DNA of 64,000 bases from Streptomyces sp. NBC_01298 (GCF_035978755.1 NZ_CP108414.1:5022001-5086000), one strand, 5' to 3'; positions 8,091-16,343 are shown, numbered from the stretch's first letter. The notes: generated by a model not told the origin, from the letters alone. Translations and numbers: made by a program.

Positions 8091-8195
8091 ACCGCTAGAC
8101 CGCTAGACCGCCAGGCCGCTAGACCGCTAGACCGCCAGGCCGCCAGGCCGCTGGACCGCCTGGCTGCCGGACCGCCGGGCGGCCAGGTCGCGCGC
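8086..8195 (+). repeat. Degenerate ~9-bp tandem repeat (CCGCTAGAC / CCGCCAGGC)
   Basis: About ten imperfect units begin at the nitrobindin stop codon and run downstream, alternating GACCGCTA-like and GGCCGCCA-like forms. Confidence 0.75.
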
Positions 8196-8216
8196 GTCCG
8201 TACGCGAGCGTTCGCA

Positions 8217-8250
8217 GGAGCCCCCGGCCGCCCCGGCCGCCGGGGGCTCC
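8217..8250 (+). terminator. Hairpin terminator
   Basis: Perfect 12-bp arms GGAGCCCCCGGC / GCCGGGGGCTCC with a 10-nt loop, before nur. Confidence 0.8.
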
Positions 8251-8339
8251 AGCACGCCCGGGCGCCTTCCGCCCGTGCCGGGCCTTCCCGCACGGCCTCC
8301 CCGCTCCCCTCCCGCGGGCCCGAGGCCTACACTGGCCGG

Positions 8340-8810
8340 GTGGTGACCACCGACAGCACCGAAAGCACCGAGGGCCTCGCCGCCCCCGAAGGCGGCGACT
8401 GGAAGAGCGACCTGCGCCAGCGCGGATACCGCCTGACGCCGCAGCGCCAGCTCGTGCTGGAAGCGGTGGACGCCCTGGAGCACGCCACCCCGGACGAGAT
8501 CCTCGTCGAGGTGCGCAGGACGGCCTCCGGGGTCAACATCTCCACGGTCTACCGGACGCTGGAGCTCCTGGAGGAGCTGAAGCTGGTCTCCCACGCCCAC
8601 CTCGGGCACGGGGCCCCCACCTACCACCTCGCCGACCGGCACCACCACATCCACCTGGTCTGCCGCGACTGCACCGAGGTCATCGAGGCGGACGTGGACG
8701 TCGCCGCCGAGTTCATCTCCAAGCTCCGCGACACCTTCGGCTTCGAGACCGACATGAAGCACTTCGCGATCTTCGGCCGCTGCAAGACCTGCGCCGCCAA
8801 GCAGCACTAG
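8340..8810 (+). CDS. nur: Nickel-responsive Fur-family regulator Nur
   Basis: 156 residues. The core is nearly the sequence I remember for S. coelicolor Nur: DLRQRGYRLTPQRQLVLEAV, a winged helix with NISTVYRTLELLEEL, then HLGHGAPTYHLADRHHHIHL, CRDC and the C-terminal MKHFAIFGRC plus CKTC. Nur represses nickel-uptake and sodF-type genes when it binds Ni(II). In the known structure the Ni and M sites are built from His residues of the GHG and HHHIH segments and of the MKH motif; all are present. The start could be GTG 8340 or GTG 8343. The N-terminus is ~10 residues longer than I recall for S. coelicolor. Confidence 0.92.
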   Translation: MVTTDSTESTEGLAAPEGGDWKSDLRQRGYRLTPQRQLVLEAVDALEHATPDEILVEVRRTASGVNISTVYRTLELLEELKLVSHAHLGHGAPTYHLADRHHHIHLVCRDCTEVIEADVDVAAEFISKLRDTFGFETDMKHFAIFGRCKTCAAKQH

Positions 8811-8842
8811 GGCGACGCCCGGCAGGGTCGTACGCTGGTGGC

Positions 8843-9811
8843 ATGACCAGCAGCCCCTTGCTCCATCTCCCCGGCGCCGTACAGGCCGAAGGCCGCGACG
8901 AGGGCGTCGCCGCCCACTACGGCGAGCTCTACGGAGAACAGCGCGCACTCGCCGACGGCCGCGGCTTCGTGGACCTCTCCCACCGCGGGGTGGTCACCGT
9001 CACCGGCCCGGACCGGCTGAGCTGGCTGCACCTGCTGATCACTCAGCACGTCACCGCGCTCCCGGCCGGCGAGGCCACCGAGGCGCTGATCCTCTCCGCG
9101 AACGGCCACATCGAGCACGCGCTCTACCTCGTCGACGACGGCGAGACGATGTGGATGCACGTCGAGCCCGGCACCCAGGAGGCGCTGATCGCCTACCTGG
9201 AGTCGATGATCTTCTTCTACCGCGTGGAAGTCGCCGACCGGACCGCCGAGTTCGCCGTCGTGCACCTGCCGGCCGGCTCCATCGCCGAGGTCCCCAAGGA
9301 ACTCGCCGTACGGCAGACCCCGTACGGCCGCGACGTGTTCCTGCCCCGCGCCGACCTGGAGGCCTTCGCCGCCTCCCACGGCCCGGTCGCCGGGCTGCTG
9401 GCGTACGAGGCCCTGCGCGTCGAGGCGCACCGGCCGCGGCTCGGTCTGGAGACCGACCACCGCACCATCCCGCACGAGCTCGGCTGGATCGGCACCGCCG
9501 TGCACCTGCAGAAGGGCTGCTACCGCGGCCAGGAGACGGTGGCCCGCGTCCACAACCTGGGGAAGCCGCCGCGCCGGCTGGTCTTCCTGCATCTGGACGG
9601 CTCCGAGGTGCTCCTCCCCGCGCACGGCGCGCCCGTACGGCTGGCCGCGGACGGGGAGGAGGGCCGCCAGCTGGGCTTCGTGACCACCTCGGTCCGCCAC
9701 CACGAGCTCGGCCCGATCGCCCTCGCGCTGGTCAAGCGCAACGTCCCGCTGGACGCCCCGCTGCTGGTGGGCGGAACGGCCGCCGCCCAGGAGGTCGTCG
9801 TAGCGCCGTAG
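8843..9811 (+). CDS. YgfZ/GcvT-like folate-binding protein
   Basis: 322 residues. The signature of the YgfZ family, K-G-C-Y-x-G-Q-E, is present as KGCYRGQETVARVHN (residues ~224-238). The N-terminal two-thirds resembles the folate-binding fold of the glycine-cleavage T protein (RGFVDLSHRGVVTVTGPDRLSWLH). YgfZ/IBA57-type proteins use tetrahydrofolate to help repair or mature certain Fe-S enzymes in the cytoplasm. That role is transferred from the family. ATG 8843 lies 32 nt after nur. The stop lies just before a CTAG-flanked inverted-repeat element. Confidence 0.9.
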   Translation: MTSSPLLHLPGAVQAEGRDEGVAAHYGELYGEQRALADGRGFVDLSHRGVVTVTGPDRLSWLHLLITQHVTALPAGEATEALILSANGHIEHALYLVDDGETMWMHVEPGTQEALIAYLESMIFFYRVEVADRTAEFAVVHLPAGSIAEVPKELAVRQTPYGRDVFLPRADLEAFAASHGPVAGLLAYEALRVEAHRPRLGLETDHRTIPHELGWIGTAVHLQKGCYRGQETVARVHNLGKPPRRLVFLHLDGSEVLLPAHGAPVRLAADGEEGRQLGFVTTSVRHHELGPIALALVKRNVPLDAPLLVGGTAAAQEVVVAP

Positions 9812-9819
9812 CGGCCGCC

Positions 9820-9988
9820 CTAGGTCGTCTCTTTCGGATCTTGTCGGCCGAGTCCGCGGCGTCTGGTGCCGTGCCTGGGCGTGCTGTCGGGGCGCTCGCG
9901 TGCTGGGTGTACGTGGTCGCCTCGGCAGTGCGGCCAGGCGCGGTGCCAGGCGTCGCGGGCCCGGCAAGATCCGAAAGAGACGGCCTAG
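9820..9988. mobile_element. MITE-like element with ~24-bp inverted ends and CTAG target duplication
   Basis: The ends GTCGTCTCTTTCGGATCTTG (from 9824) and, on the other strand, GCCGTCTCTTTCGGATCTTG (from 9984) are imperfect inverted repeats that match at about 22 of 24 bases. They are flanked by identical CTAG tetramers at 9820-9823 and 9985-9988. The ~161-bp interior has no ORF of its own. This is the structure expected of a non-autonomous insertion mobilised by an IS5-like transposase that duplicates 4-bp YTAR/CTAG targets. The right CTAG supplies the stop codon of dtd. Confidence 0.8.
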
Positions 9989-10410
9989 ATGTCGATGACG
10001 ATGGTGAACGGGCCGTGGTTGGTCAGCGAGACCCGCATGTCGGCCCCGAACCGGCCCGTTTCCACCGTCGCGCCCAGCGCCCGCAGCCGCGCCACGACCT
10101 CGTCCACGAGCGGCTCGGCGAAGGCGCCGCCCGCGGCCGCGTTCCAGGTGGGGCGCCGGCCCTTGCGGGCGTCTCCGTAGAGGGTGAACTGGGAGATCAC
10201 CAGCAGCGGCGCGTTCACGTCGCTGCAGGACTTCTCGGCCTCCAGAATCCGCACCGACCAGAGCTTGCGCGCCAGCAGCTCCGCCTTCTCCGGGGTGTCG
10301 TCATGGGTCACCCCCACCAGGACGCACAGCCCCTCCCCGACGATCTCCCCGACGGTCTCGCCGGCCACCACGACGCTCGCGCCGTCCACCCTCTGCACCA
10401 CTGCTCGCAT
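9985..10410 (-). CDS. dtd: D-aminoacyl-tRNA deacylase
   Basis: 141 residues from ATG 10410. The upstream in-frame extension is ignored because the family starts [13 protein letters not shown]. The catalytic and chiral-proofreading motifs are SQFTLYGD (residues ~78-85) and N-x-G-P-F-T near the C-terminus ([10 protein letters not shown]). The enzyme hydrolyses D-amino acids mischarged on tRNA, and also glycyl-tRNA(Ala), in the cytoplasm. The TAG stop falls inside the right CTAG of the MITE-like element, so the last codons may have been shaped by that insertion. It is divergent from rsiG. Confidence 0.95.
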   Translation of the reverse strand: MRAVVQRVDGASVVVAGETVGEIVGEGLCVLVGVTHDDTPEKAELLARKLWSVRILEAEKSCSDVNAPLLVISQFTLYGDARKGRRPTWNAAAGGAFAEPLVDEVVARLRALGATVETGRFGADMRVSLTNHGPFTIVIDI

Positions 10411-10542
10411 AACACCTGTGTACCAGGCGTGCACCCGTCCGGGGCCGATCGGGTGGAGTGGGACTGCGTCGGCACCGTGCGGAGTGGCACGATGCACGCA
10501 GGCGGTGCCCCCAGCACCGGTCGAGGGGACGGACACGAACGC

Positions 10543-11190
10543 ATGAATACTTCTGGTACCTCCGCACCTGCATCTGCTCCTGCGCCCATCGGACCCGTCG
10601 GACCCGTGGGATCCGGTACGACCGTCGCGTCCGCGGCGACCGCGCTGGCCTCTGAGATCTCGGCGAACTCGGCGCCGCGGCCGCCCGCGCAGCGGACCGG
10701 CTCGGACGTTCCGACGGCGGCGACCACCGCGCTCGGACTGCCGGAGCTGCGCGGACTGCGCCGCGACGCGCAGCGCGACGAGGCCGATCTGAGCTACGTA
10801 CGCCGGATCCTCCAGGGCCGCATCGACATCCTGCGCGCCGAGCTCGCGCGGCGTACGGACCCCGAGACGCCGGTGGTGGACCGGCTCTCGGAGATCCTCG
10901 CGGACGCCCCCTCCAGCCGTAGCGCCTCAGCCCGGCACGTCACGCTCGGCACCCCGCACGGGGAGGAATACCGGCTGCTGGCGGCCGAGATGCTCTCCGA
11001 CGTGGAGCTGTCGGACCTGGGAGCGCGCACGGACGAGGAACTCCACGAGGGCATGGGCAAGTTGGTGCGCTACGAGCAGCAGGTCTCGCGGCGCCGCCAG
11101 CAGCTCCAGCGCACGGCCGACGACTGCAGCGCGGAGATCACCCGGCGCTATCGCGAGGGCGAGGCGCAGGTGGACGACCTGCTGGCCTGA
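10543..11190 (+). CDS. rsiG: RsiG, c-di-GMP-dependent anti-sigma factor of WhiG
   Basis: 215 residues, with an Ala/Pro/Ser-rich N-terminus followed by two long helices. Each helix carries the c-di-GMP signature E-x3-S-x2-R-x3-Q-x3-D: copy 1 is E80-S84-R87-Q91-D95 ([16 protein letters not shown]) and copy 2 is E178-S182-R185-Q189-D193 ([16 protein letters not shown]). In S. venezuelae RsiG, this twin motif binds a c-di-GMP dimer and lets RsiG hold the sporulation sigma factor WhiG inactive. Both copies are complete here, so the protein should be functional. ATG 10543 has GAGGGGAC ~12 nt upstream. Confidence 0.92.
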   Translation: MNTSGTSAPASAPAPIGPVGPVGSGTTVASAATALASEISANSAPRPPAQRTGSDVPTAATTALGLPELRGLRRDAQRDEADLSYVRRILQGRIDILRAELARRTDPETPVVDRLSEILADAPSSRSASARHVTLGTPHGEEYRLLAAEMLSDVELSDLGARTDEELHEGMGKLVRYEQQVSRRRQQLQRTADDCSAEITRRYREGEAQVDDLLA

Positions 11191-11263
11191 GGACGCGGGG
11201 GCGCGGGAGCGCGCGGGAAATCCGCGCGACGGGGTCGGGTCGGGCCGATTAGCGTGGGCGGCT

Positions 11264-12505
11264 ATGAGCGCTGACGTCCGGCCGATCGCCGTATCCGAAC
11301 TTCCCCGGTGGCTGCGCGCCCAGCAGACCGGTTTCCTGAACGCGGCGCACCCCACGGCCGAGGACCACGCCCTGCTGGCCGAGTTCGCCGACTGCGCCCG
11401 GACCCAGGGCGGCTTCGACGCGGACACCGGCCGGTGCGTGGCGACCTTCCGTTCCTTCCCGCAGGAACTGACCGTGCCCGGCGGGGAGTTCGTCCCGTCG
11501 AGCGCCGTCACGAACGTGACCGTGGCGCCCACGCACCGCAGGCAGGGCCTGCTGACCCGGATGATGGCCGCCGAACTGGCCGCCGCCCACGCGCGCGGTG
11601 ACGTGGTGTCGACGCTGATCGCCGCCGAGTACCCGATCTACGGGCGGTACGGGTACGGGCCCGCCACCTCCGTCTCGGAATGGGAGATCGACGTACCGCG
11701 GACCGGACTCGATCCTGCCGCCGTCCCGGGAGACGGCGGCAGGATCGACCTCGTGGACGAGGCCGAGGTACGGGAGCTGGGCCCGGCCCTGCACGAGCGG
11801 CTGCGGGCGGCGACCCCGGGTGCGGTGAGCCGCGACGCCCGGTGGTGGCGGGTGATGACGGGCGCGGAGACGTTCTCGCACAACCCGTACACGCCGTCCT
11901 TCCACGCGGTGTACCGGACCGCGGAGGGCGAGGTGGCCGGCCTGGTCCGGTACACCGCCGACGACCACTGGACCGATGCCAAGGTTCCGCAGAACACCGT
12001 GCAGGTGCGGCAGTTGCTCGCCCTGACCCCGGAGGTGGAGCGGGCGCTGTGGCACTTCCTGTGCTCCATCGACTGGGTGGTGAAGGTCCGCACCGGCTAC
12101 CGCGCCCCCGACGACCTGGTCGCCTCCCTGCTGCCCGACCCGCGCGCCGCGCGGACGGTGACCTCGGCCGACTGGCTGTGGGTGCGGCTGCTGGACGTCG
12201 TACGGGCCCTCGGCGCGCGGACGTACGCCGTGCCCGGGGTCCTGGTCCTGGAGGTCGTGGACCCGACCGGTCCGGCGGGCGGGCGCTACCGGCTCGACGC
12301 GGGCGCGGGGGACTGCGTACGCACGGAGGAGCCGGCCGACCTGCGCCTGGACGTGGGCACACTGGGGTCGCTGTACCTGGGTGACGCGTCGGCGGTGCGC
12401 CTGGCGGCGCTCGGCGCGGTCACGGAGGAGCGCTCCGGGGCGCTCGCGCTCGCGGACGCGGTGTTCCGCACGGCGCGCCGCCCGTGGTGCCCGGACATCT
12501 TCTGA
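11264..12505 (+). CDS. Eis-like GNAT N-acetyltransferase
   Basis: 413 residues, the size of the hexameric Eis family. The N-terminal GNAT domain has [20 protein letters not shown] (V/A motif for acetyl-CoA, residues ~84-103). A second GNAT-like region and an SCP2-like C-terminal domain follow. The chain ends in a free Phe (PWCPDIF), as in mycobacterial Eis, whose terminal carboxylate serves in catalysis. Eis-type enzymes acetylate several amines of polyamines, aminoglycosides or peptides; the natural substrate here is unknown. It is followed 20 nt later by a PrmC-like gene, a likely operon. Confidence 0.9.
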   Translation: MSADVRPIAVSELPRWLRAQQTGFLNAAHPTAEDHALLAEFADCARTQGGFDADTGRCVATFRSFPQELTVPGGEFVPSSAVTNVTVAPTHRRQGLLTRMMAAELAAAHARGDVVSTLIAAEYPIYGRYGYGPATSVSEWEIDVPRTGLDPAAVPGDGGRIDLVDEAEVRELGPALHERLRAATPGAVSRDARWWRVMTGAETFSHNPYTPSFHAVYRTAEGEVAGLVRYTADDHWTDAKVPQNTVQVRQLLALTPEVERALWHFLCSIDWVVKVRTGYRAPDDLVASLLPDPRAARTVTSADWLWVRLLDVVRALGARTYAVPGVLVLEVVDPTGPAGGRYRLDAGAGDCVRTEEPADLRLDVGTLGSLYLGDASAVRLAALGAVTEERSGALALADAVFRTARRPWCPDIF

Positions 12506-12525
12506 GGCGTGGAGGACTGAGGTAG

Positions 12526-13287
12526 TTGGCAACACTGGTGGAAGTCCTTCGCGCGGCCGGCTGCGTCTTCGCCGAGGAGGAGGCGGAGCTGCTGACGGCC
12601 GCCGCCGAGGACGCGGGGCACCTGGAGGGGCTGCTGGCCCGGCGGGTGGCGGGCGAGCCGCTGGAACACGTCGTCGGCTGGGCGGAGTTCTGCGGGCTGC
12701 GGATGGCCGTCGGCGAGGGGGCCTTCGTGCCGCGCCGGCGCAGCGAGTTCCTCGCGCGGGAGGCGGTGGTGGCGGCCCGGCCCGGCGCGGTGGTCGTGGA
12801 CCTGTGCTGCGGGGTGGGCGCGCTGGGCGCCGCCGTGGCCGCGGGGGTGCCGGGGGCCGAGCTGCACGCGGCGGACATCGACCCCGCCGCGCTCGCCTAC
12901 GCCCGGCGCAACGTGTCCCCGTACGGCGGCAGCGTGTGGGAGGGCGACCTCTACGCGGCCCTGCCCACCGGGCTCCGGGGCCGGGTGGACGTGCTGGTGG
13001 TCAACGCCCCGTACGTCCCGACCGGGGAGATCGGCCTGCTGCCGGCGGAGGCCCGCGACCACGAGCCGCCCGTCTCCCTGGACGGCGGGGCGGACGGCCT
13101 GGACGTGCACCGCCGGGTGGCCGCCGGAGCCCCGCCCTGGCTCGCGCCGGGCGGCAGCCTGCTGATCGAGACGAGCGCCCGCCAGGCCCCGGTCACGGCC
13201 TCGGCCCTGACGGCGGCGGGCCTGTCGGTGCGCGCGGTGAGCTCCGAGGAGTACTACGCGACGGTGATCATCGCGAAGGCACCATAG
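12526..13287 (+). CDS. Putative protein N5-glutamine methyltransferase (PrmC-like)
   Basis: 253 residues from TTG 12526; a GAGGACTGAGGTAG region supplies the ribosome site. The class I methyltransferase motif I is VVVDLCCGVGALGAAVA, with an acidic ADIDPAALA. The catalytic loop reads NAPYVP, where PrmC/HemK enzymes have N-P-P-Y. This Ala variant is typical of a second actinobacterial PrmC-like group. A PrmC-type N-terminal helical domain is present but short. The substrate is unproven (release factor or another protein). The stop codon lies inside a 9-bp tandem repeat. Confidence 0.85.
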   Translation: MATLVEVLRAAGCVFAEEEAELLTAAAEDAGHLEGLLARRVAGEPLEHVVGWAEFCGLRMAVGEGAFVPRRRSEFLAREAVVAARPGAVVVDLCCGVGALGAAVAAGVPGAELHAADIDPAALAYARRNVSPYGGSVWEGDLYAALPTGLRGRVDVLVVNAPYVPTGEIGLLPAEARDHEPPVSLDGGADGLDVHRRVAAGAPPWLAPGGSLLIETSARQAPVTASALTAAGLSVRAVSSEEYYATVIIAKAP

Positions 13288-13331
13288 GCACCATAGGCAC
13301 CATAGGCACCATAGGCACCATAGGCACCGTA
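13278..13331 (+). repeat. 9-bp tandem repeat, 6 units of GGCACCATA
   Basis: Five perfect units and one GGCACCGTA run from the last codons of the methyltransferase gene past its stop. The TAG stop is contained in the repeat, so a change in copy number would not change the protein end much. Confidence 0.9.
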
Positions 13332-13434
13332 GGCGGTGTCCTGCGGCGACCGCGGCGAGGAACGGTCGCCACCATCAGTGACCTCACCCTCTGGACCCGC
13401 CCCGATCTCCACCGCGGCGACTGAGGGTGGGAGT

Positions 13435-13458
13435 TATTGCAAGCAGCTGCTTGCAATA
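13435..13458. promoter_or_regulatory. Perfect 24-bp palindrome, probable operator of the XRE regulator
   Basis: TATTGCAAGCAG and its exact complement meet without a spacer, 27 bp before the regulator's ATG. TTGCAA (13437) and TAGCAC (13461) could be a -35/-10 pair with an 18-nt spacer, so a bound repressor would cover the promoter. Confidence 0.75.
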
Positions 13459-13485
13459 GTTAGCACGGTGCGGCAGGATCGGGGC

Positions 13486-13926
13486 ATGGCATCGCTCAAC
13501 GTCGGGAATCTCGGCGAGTACCTGCGCGAGCAGCGGCGGCAGGCGCAGCTTTCGCTGCGGCAGCTGGCCGATGCGGCGGGGGTGTCGAATCCGTACCTCA
13601 GTCAGATCGAACGCGGGCTGCGCAAGCCGAGCGCGGACATCCTGCAGCAGCTCGCCAAGGCGCTGCGGATCTCCGCCGAGACGCTGTACGTGCAGGCCGG
13701 AATCCTGGACGAGCGGGACCGCGACGCCGTGGAGACCACGGCCGTGATCCTCGCCGATCCGTCGATCAGTGAGCAGCAGAAGCAGGTGCTGCTCCAGATC
13801 TATGGGTCCTTCCGCAAGGAGAACGCCGCGGAGGCCGAGGCCAAGGCACAGGTCGAGGCCGAGGCGCGGGCAGCGGCCGAAGCCGCCGCCACCGACGGCG
13901 ATGCCGAGAACCACCGCACGAACTGA
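13486..13926 (+). CDS. XRE-family helix-turn-helix regulator
   Basis: 146 residues. The N-terminal HTH (residues ~8-65) is LGEYLREQRRQAQLSLRQLA, then DAAGVSNPYLSQIERG and LRKPSADILQQLAKALRIS, a canonical Cro/CI-type domain. The middle helix bears YVQAGILDERD. The C-terminal ~35 residues are a charged Glu/Ala-rich helix, probably coiled coil. ATG 13486 is chosen because it follows the palindrome at promoter distance and begins the conserved N-terminus. It likely regulates itself through the 24-bp palindrome. The next gene encodes an HbhA-like Lys/Ala helical protein, a pairing seen in other Streptomyces. Confidence 0.9.
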   Translation: MASLNVGNLGEYLREQRRQAQLSLRQLADAAGVSNPYLSQIERGLRKPSADILQQLAKALRISAETLYVQAGILDERDRDAVETTAVILADPSISEQQKQVLLQIYGSFRKENAAEAEAKAQVEAEARAAAEAAATDGDAENHRTN

Positions 13927-13990
13927 GCACGCACCGCACTGAGCGCACTGAGCAAGCACCGCACTGAGCAAGCACCGCACTGAGCACGAA
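13927..13990 (+). repeat. Degenerate tandem repeat AAGCACCGCACTGAGC
   Basis: About four imperfect ~16-bp units after the XRE stop. Confidence 0.75.
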
Positions 13991-14019
13991 CCGAGACCGT
14001 GATCCGGGAGGACCACCAC

Positions 14020-14577
14020 ATGGCCATCGCCGATGACCTGAAGAAGACCCTCACCGACCCGACCCCCCTCTACTTCGCCGCCGGCACCGCCGACCTCGCC
14101 GTGCAGCAGGCCAAGAAGGTGCCCGGGCTGATCGAGCAGCTGCGCGCCGAGGCCCCCGCGCGCATCGAGGCCGTGAAGAACACCGACCCGAAGGCCGTGC
14201 AGGAGAAGGCCAAGGGGAAGGCCAAGGAGGCGCAGGAGGCGGTCAGCGCCACGGTCGCCGAGGTGCTCGGCGCGATCGACGCGAAGAAGATCGGGGAGAC
14301 CGCCCAGGACCTGGCGCTGCGCGGGGTCGGCGTGGCCGCCGAGTACGCGGTCAAGGCCAAGGAGGCCTACGACAAGGTCGCCGAGCACGGTGAGCAGACC
14401 GTACGGGCGTGGCGCGGCGAGGTCTCCGAGGAGATCGTCGACATCGCCGTCGTCGTGGAGCCGGAGGCCGCCGCGCCGGTGGCGGAGGAGCCCGCCGCGG
14501 AGCCCGTCGCGAAGAAGGCCCCGGCGCGCAAGGCGGCGGCCAAGAAGGCAGCCGCCGAGCCGGCCGACGAGAGCTGA
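14020..14577 (+). CDS. HbhA-like Lys/Ala-rich helical protein
   Basis: 185 residues from ATG 14020, with GGGAGGA 8 nt upstream; an upstream in-frame GTG adds only MIREDHH and has no site. The body is a long amphipathic helix (LKKTLTDPTPLYFAAGTADL, then repeated AKEA/AKKV patterns). The tail is Lys/Ala/Pro-rich (VAKKAPARKAAAKKAAAEP), like mycobacterial heparin-binding hemagglutinin and some histone-like proteins. In mycobacteria this type associates with cell-surface lipid or glycans. In Streptomyces its role is unclear. The tail could instead bind DNA. Confidence 0.8.
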   Translation: MAIADDLKKTLTDPTPLYFAAGTADLAVQQAKKVPGLIEQLRAEAPARIEAVKNTDPKAVQEKAKGKAKEAQEAVSATVAEVLGAIDAKKIGETAQDLALRGVGVAAEYAVKAKEAYDKVAEHGEQTVRAWRGEVSEEIVDIAVVVEPEAAAPVAEEPAAEPVAKKAPARKAAAKKAAAEPADES

Positions 14578-14701
14578 GCGAGACGTGACGGACCGGGCAC
14601 CCGCGGGGCGTCCGGTCCGTTGTGGTTTGGGAAAGTGGCTCTGCCGGTAGCGTGGAGGCAGGTGGCATCCGGCGGACAAGGCGCGAGAAGGCGGTCAGAC
14701 G

Positions 14702-15058
14702 ATGTTGATGAACGGGTTCGATACCGGAGTGGTTCCGCTGCTCGGGCTGGCGGTGCTCGGGCTCGCGGTCGTCGCCTTCGTGTTCGCGCTGATGGCGCGC
14801 GAGGACGCGTACCGTGCGGCCGACAAGAAGACGAAGACCTTCTGGTCGGTCCTCCTCGGCGTCACCGTCGCCATCGACTATCTCGTCTGGTCGGGGACGC
14901 TCGGCGGCATGCTCTTCCTCATGATCGCCGGTCTCGTCGCCACCATCGTGTTCTTCGTCGACGTGCGTCCCGCGCTCAAGCAGGTTTCCGGCGGTGGCCG
15001 GCGCAGCGGCGGCAGCAGCAGCGACGGGCCGTACGGGCCCTACAACGGCGGACGGTAG
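14702..15058 (+). CDS. DUF2516 family membrane protein
   Basis: 118 residues. Three hydrophobic segments cover most of the chain: LLGLAVLGLAVVAFVFALMA, SVLLGVTVAIDYLVW and LMIAGLVATIVFFVDVRP. The loop DAYRAADKKTKTFW and the final VDVRPAL match the DUF2516 family. The C-terminus is Gly/Ser-rich and ends PYGPYNGGR. Start ATG 14702; ATG 14708 is possible. It converges on the phosphatase gene with only 37 bp between the stops. Function unknown. Confidence 0.85.
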   Translation: MLMNGFDTGVVPLLGLAVLGLAVVAFVFALMAREDAYRAADKKTKTFWSVLLGVTVAIDYLVWSGTLGGMLFLMIAGLVATIVFFVDVRPALKQVSGGGRRSGGSSSDGPYGPYNGGR

Positions 15059-15095
15059 GGCGTAGGGCGGCTCCGTAGAGCTGCGGGCGGGCCCG

Positions 15096-16343
15096 TCAGC
15101 CTTCGGCGCGGGAGAGCAGGACGACGGCGACGTCGTCCGTCAGCTCCCCGCCGTTGAGGCGGCGGGCTTCGGTCACGGAGGCTTCGAGCAGGCCCTCGCC
15201 GCTCAGCCCGTCGGCCAGGTGGCGGTTGATCATCTCGACCATGCCGTCCTGCCCGAGCCGCTCCTTGCCCTGGCCGATCTTTCCCTCGATCAGGCCGTCG
15301 GTGTAGAGCATCAGGCTCCACGTGCCGCCCAGTTCCACCTGGCGGCGCGGCCAGCGGGCCCGGGGCAGCAGGCCGAGCGCCGGGCCGCTGTTCTCGTACG
15401 GGAGCAGGCGCGCGGGGCGGCCCGGCCGGGAGATCAGCGGCGCCGGATGGCCGGCGAGGCACAGCCCCGCGCGTCGGCCGTCCGGGGCGATGTCCACGGT
15501 GCAGAGCGTCGCGAAGATCTCCTCGCAGGGCCGCTCGACTTCGAGGACCTCCTGGAGGGTGGCGAGCAGGTCGTCGCCGCACAGGCCGGCCAGGGTCAGC
15601 GCCCGCCAGGCGATGCGCAGCTCGACGCCGAGGGCGGCCTCGTCCGGGCCGTGGCCGCAGACGTCGCCGATCATCGCGTGGACGGTGCCGTCGGGGGTGC
15701 GGACGGTGTCGTAGAAGTCCCCGCCGAGGAGCGCGCGGCTGCGGCCGGGGCGGTAGCGGGCGGCGAAGCGGAGGTCGGAACCCTCCAGGAGCGGGTGCGG
15801 GAGCAGTCCGCGTTCCAGCCGGGCGTTCTCCTGGGCCCGCAGTTTCGATTCCGCGAGCTTGTACTGGGCGATGTCCGCCCGCTTTCTTTCCACCGCGTAG
15901 CGGATGGCCCGGCTGAGCAGCCGCCCGTCGAGCTCGTCGCGGAACAGGAAGTCCTGGGCCCCCACCCGTACGGCCTCCGCGGCGCGCTCCGCGTCCTCCT
16001 CGGAGGTGAGCACGAGGACGGCGTGCCGCGGGGCGATGCGGAGCACCTGGCGCAGCGCGCCGAAGGGATCGGCGGCGTCGCCGGAGGCGGAGCCCGCGCC
16101 GCCGTGCGGGAGCGCGAGGTCGAGCAGGACGCAGTTCACGTCGGGGGTGAGCAGCCGGGCCGCTTCCGTGAGGTTGCGGGCGCTGCGCAGCCGGATGCGG
16201 TGGCCGTCGACGTCGAGGATCTCGGGGACGGTGAGGCCGCCGGCGGGGTCGTCCTCGATCACCAGCAGGGTGAGCGATGACGCGCCGCCCGGGCCGCTCT
16301 CGGTGGCCGGGATGTCCCTCTGCCGCGGTACGGGTACGGGCAT
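15096..16343 (-). CDS. Receiver domain-PP2C (SpoIIE-type) serine/threonine phosphatase
   Basis: 415 residues from ATG 16343, with GGAAGGA and GGAGA just upstream. The N-terminal receiver (residues ~22-145) has the acidic pair in LVIEDDPAG and the phosphoacceptor Asp in VLLDLALP. The usual Lys after strand 5 is replaced by Arg (FLFRDELDG). A helical linker leads to a SpoIIE-type PP2C domain with metal motifs GGDFYDTV, MIGDVCGHGP, LYTDGLIEG and DDVAVVLL. Such proteins dephosphorylate anti-anti-sigma factors in Streptomyces stress and development pathways. The receiver would tie this to a histidine kinase that is not next to it. Partner unknown. Confidence 0.9.
   Translation of the reverse strand: MPVPVPRQRDIPATESGPGGASSLTLLVIEDDPAGGLTVPEILDVDGHRIRLRSARNLTEAARLLTPDVNCVLLDLALPHGGAGSASGDAADPFGALRQVLRIAPRHAVLVLTSEEDAERAAEAVRVGAQDFLFRDELDGRLLSRAIRYAVERKRADIAQYKLAESKLRAQENARLERGLLPHPLLEGSDLRFAARYRPGRSRALLGGDFYDTVRTPDGTVHAMIGDVCGHGPDEAALGVELRIAWRALTLAGLCGDDLLATLQEVLEVERPCEEIFATLCTVDIAPDGRRAGLCLAGHPAPLISRPGRPARLLPYENSGPALGLLPRARWPRRQVELGGTWSLMLYTDGLIEGKIGQGKERLGQDGMVEMINRHLADGLSGEGLLEASVTEARRLNGGELTDDVAVVLLSRAEG

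Noticed and set aside
9151..10542. Long in-frame extension upstream of rsiG
   Set aside because: It runs through the YgfZ gene, the MITE and antisense dtd; ATG 10543 with its ribosome site gives the known RsiG length.
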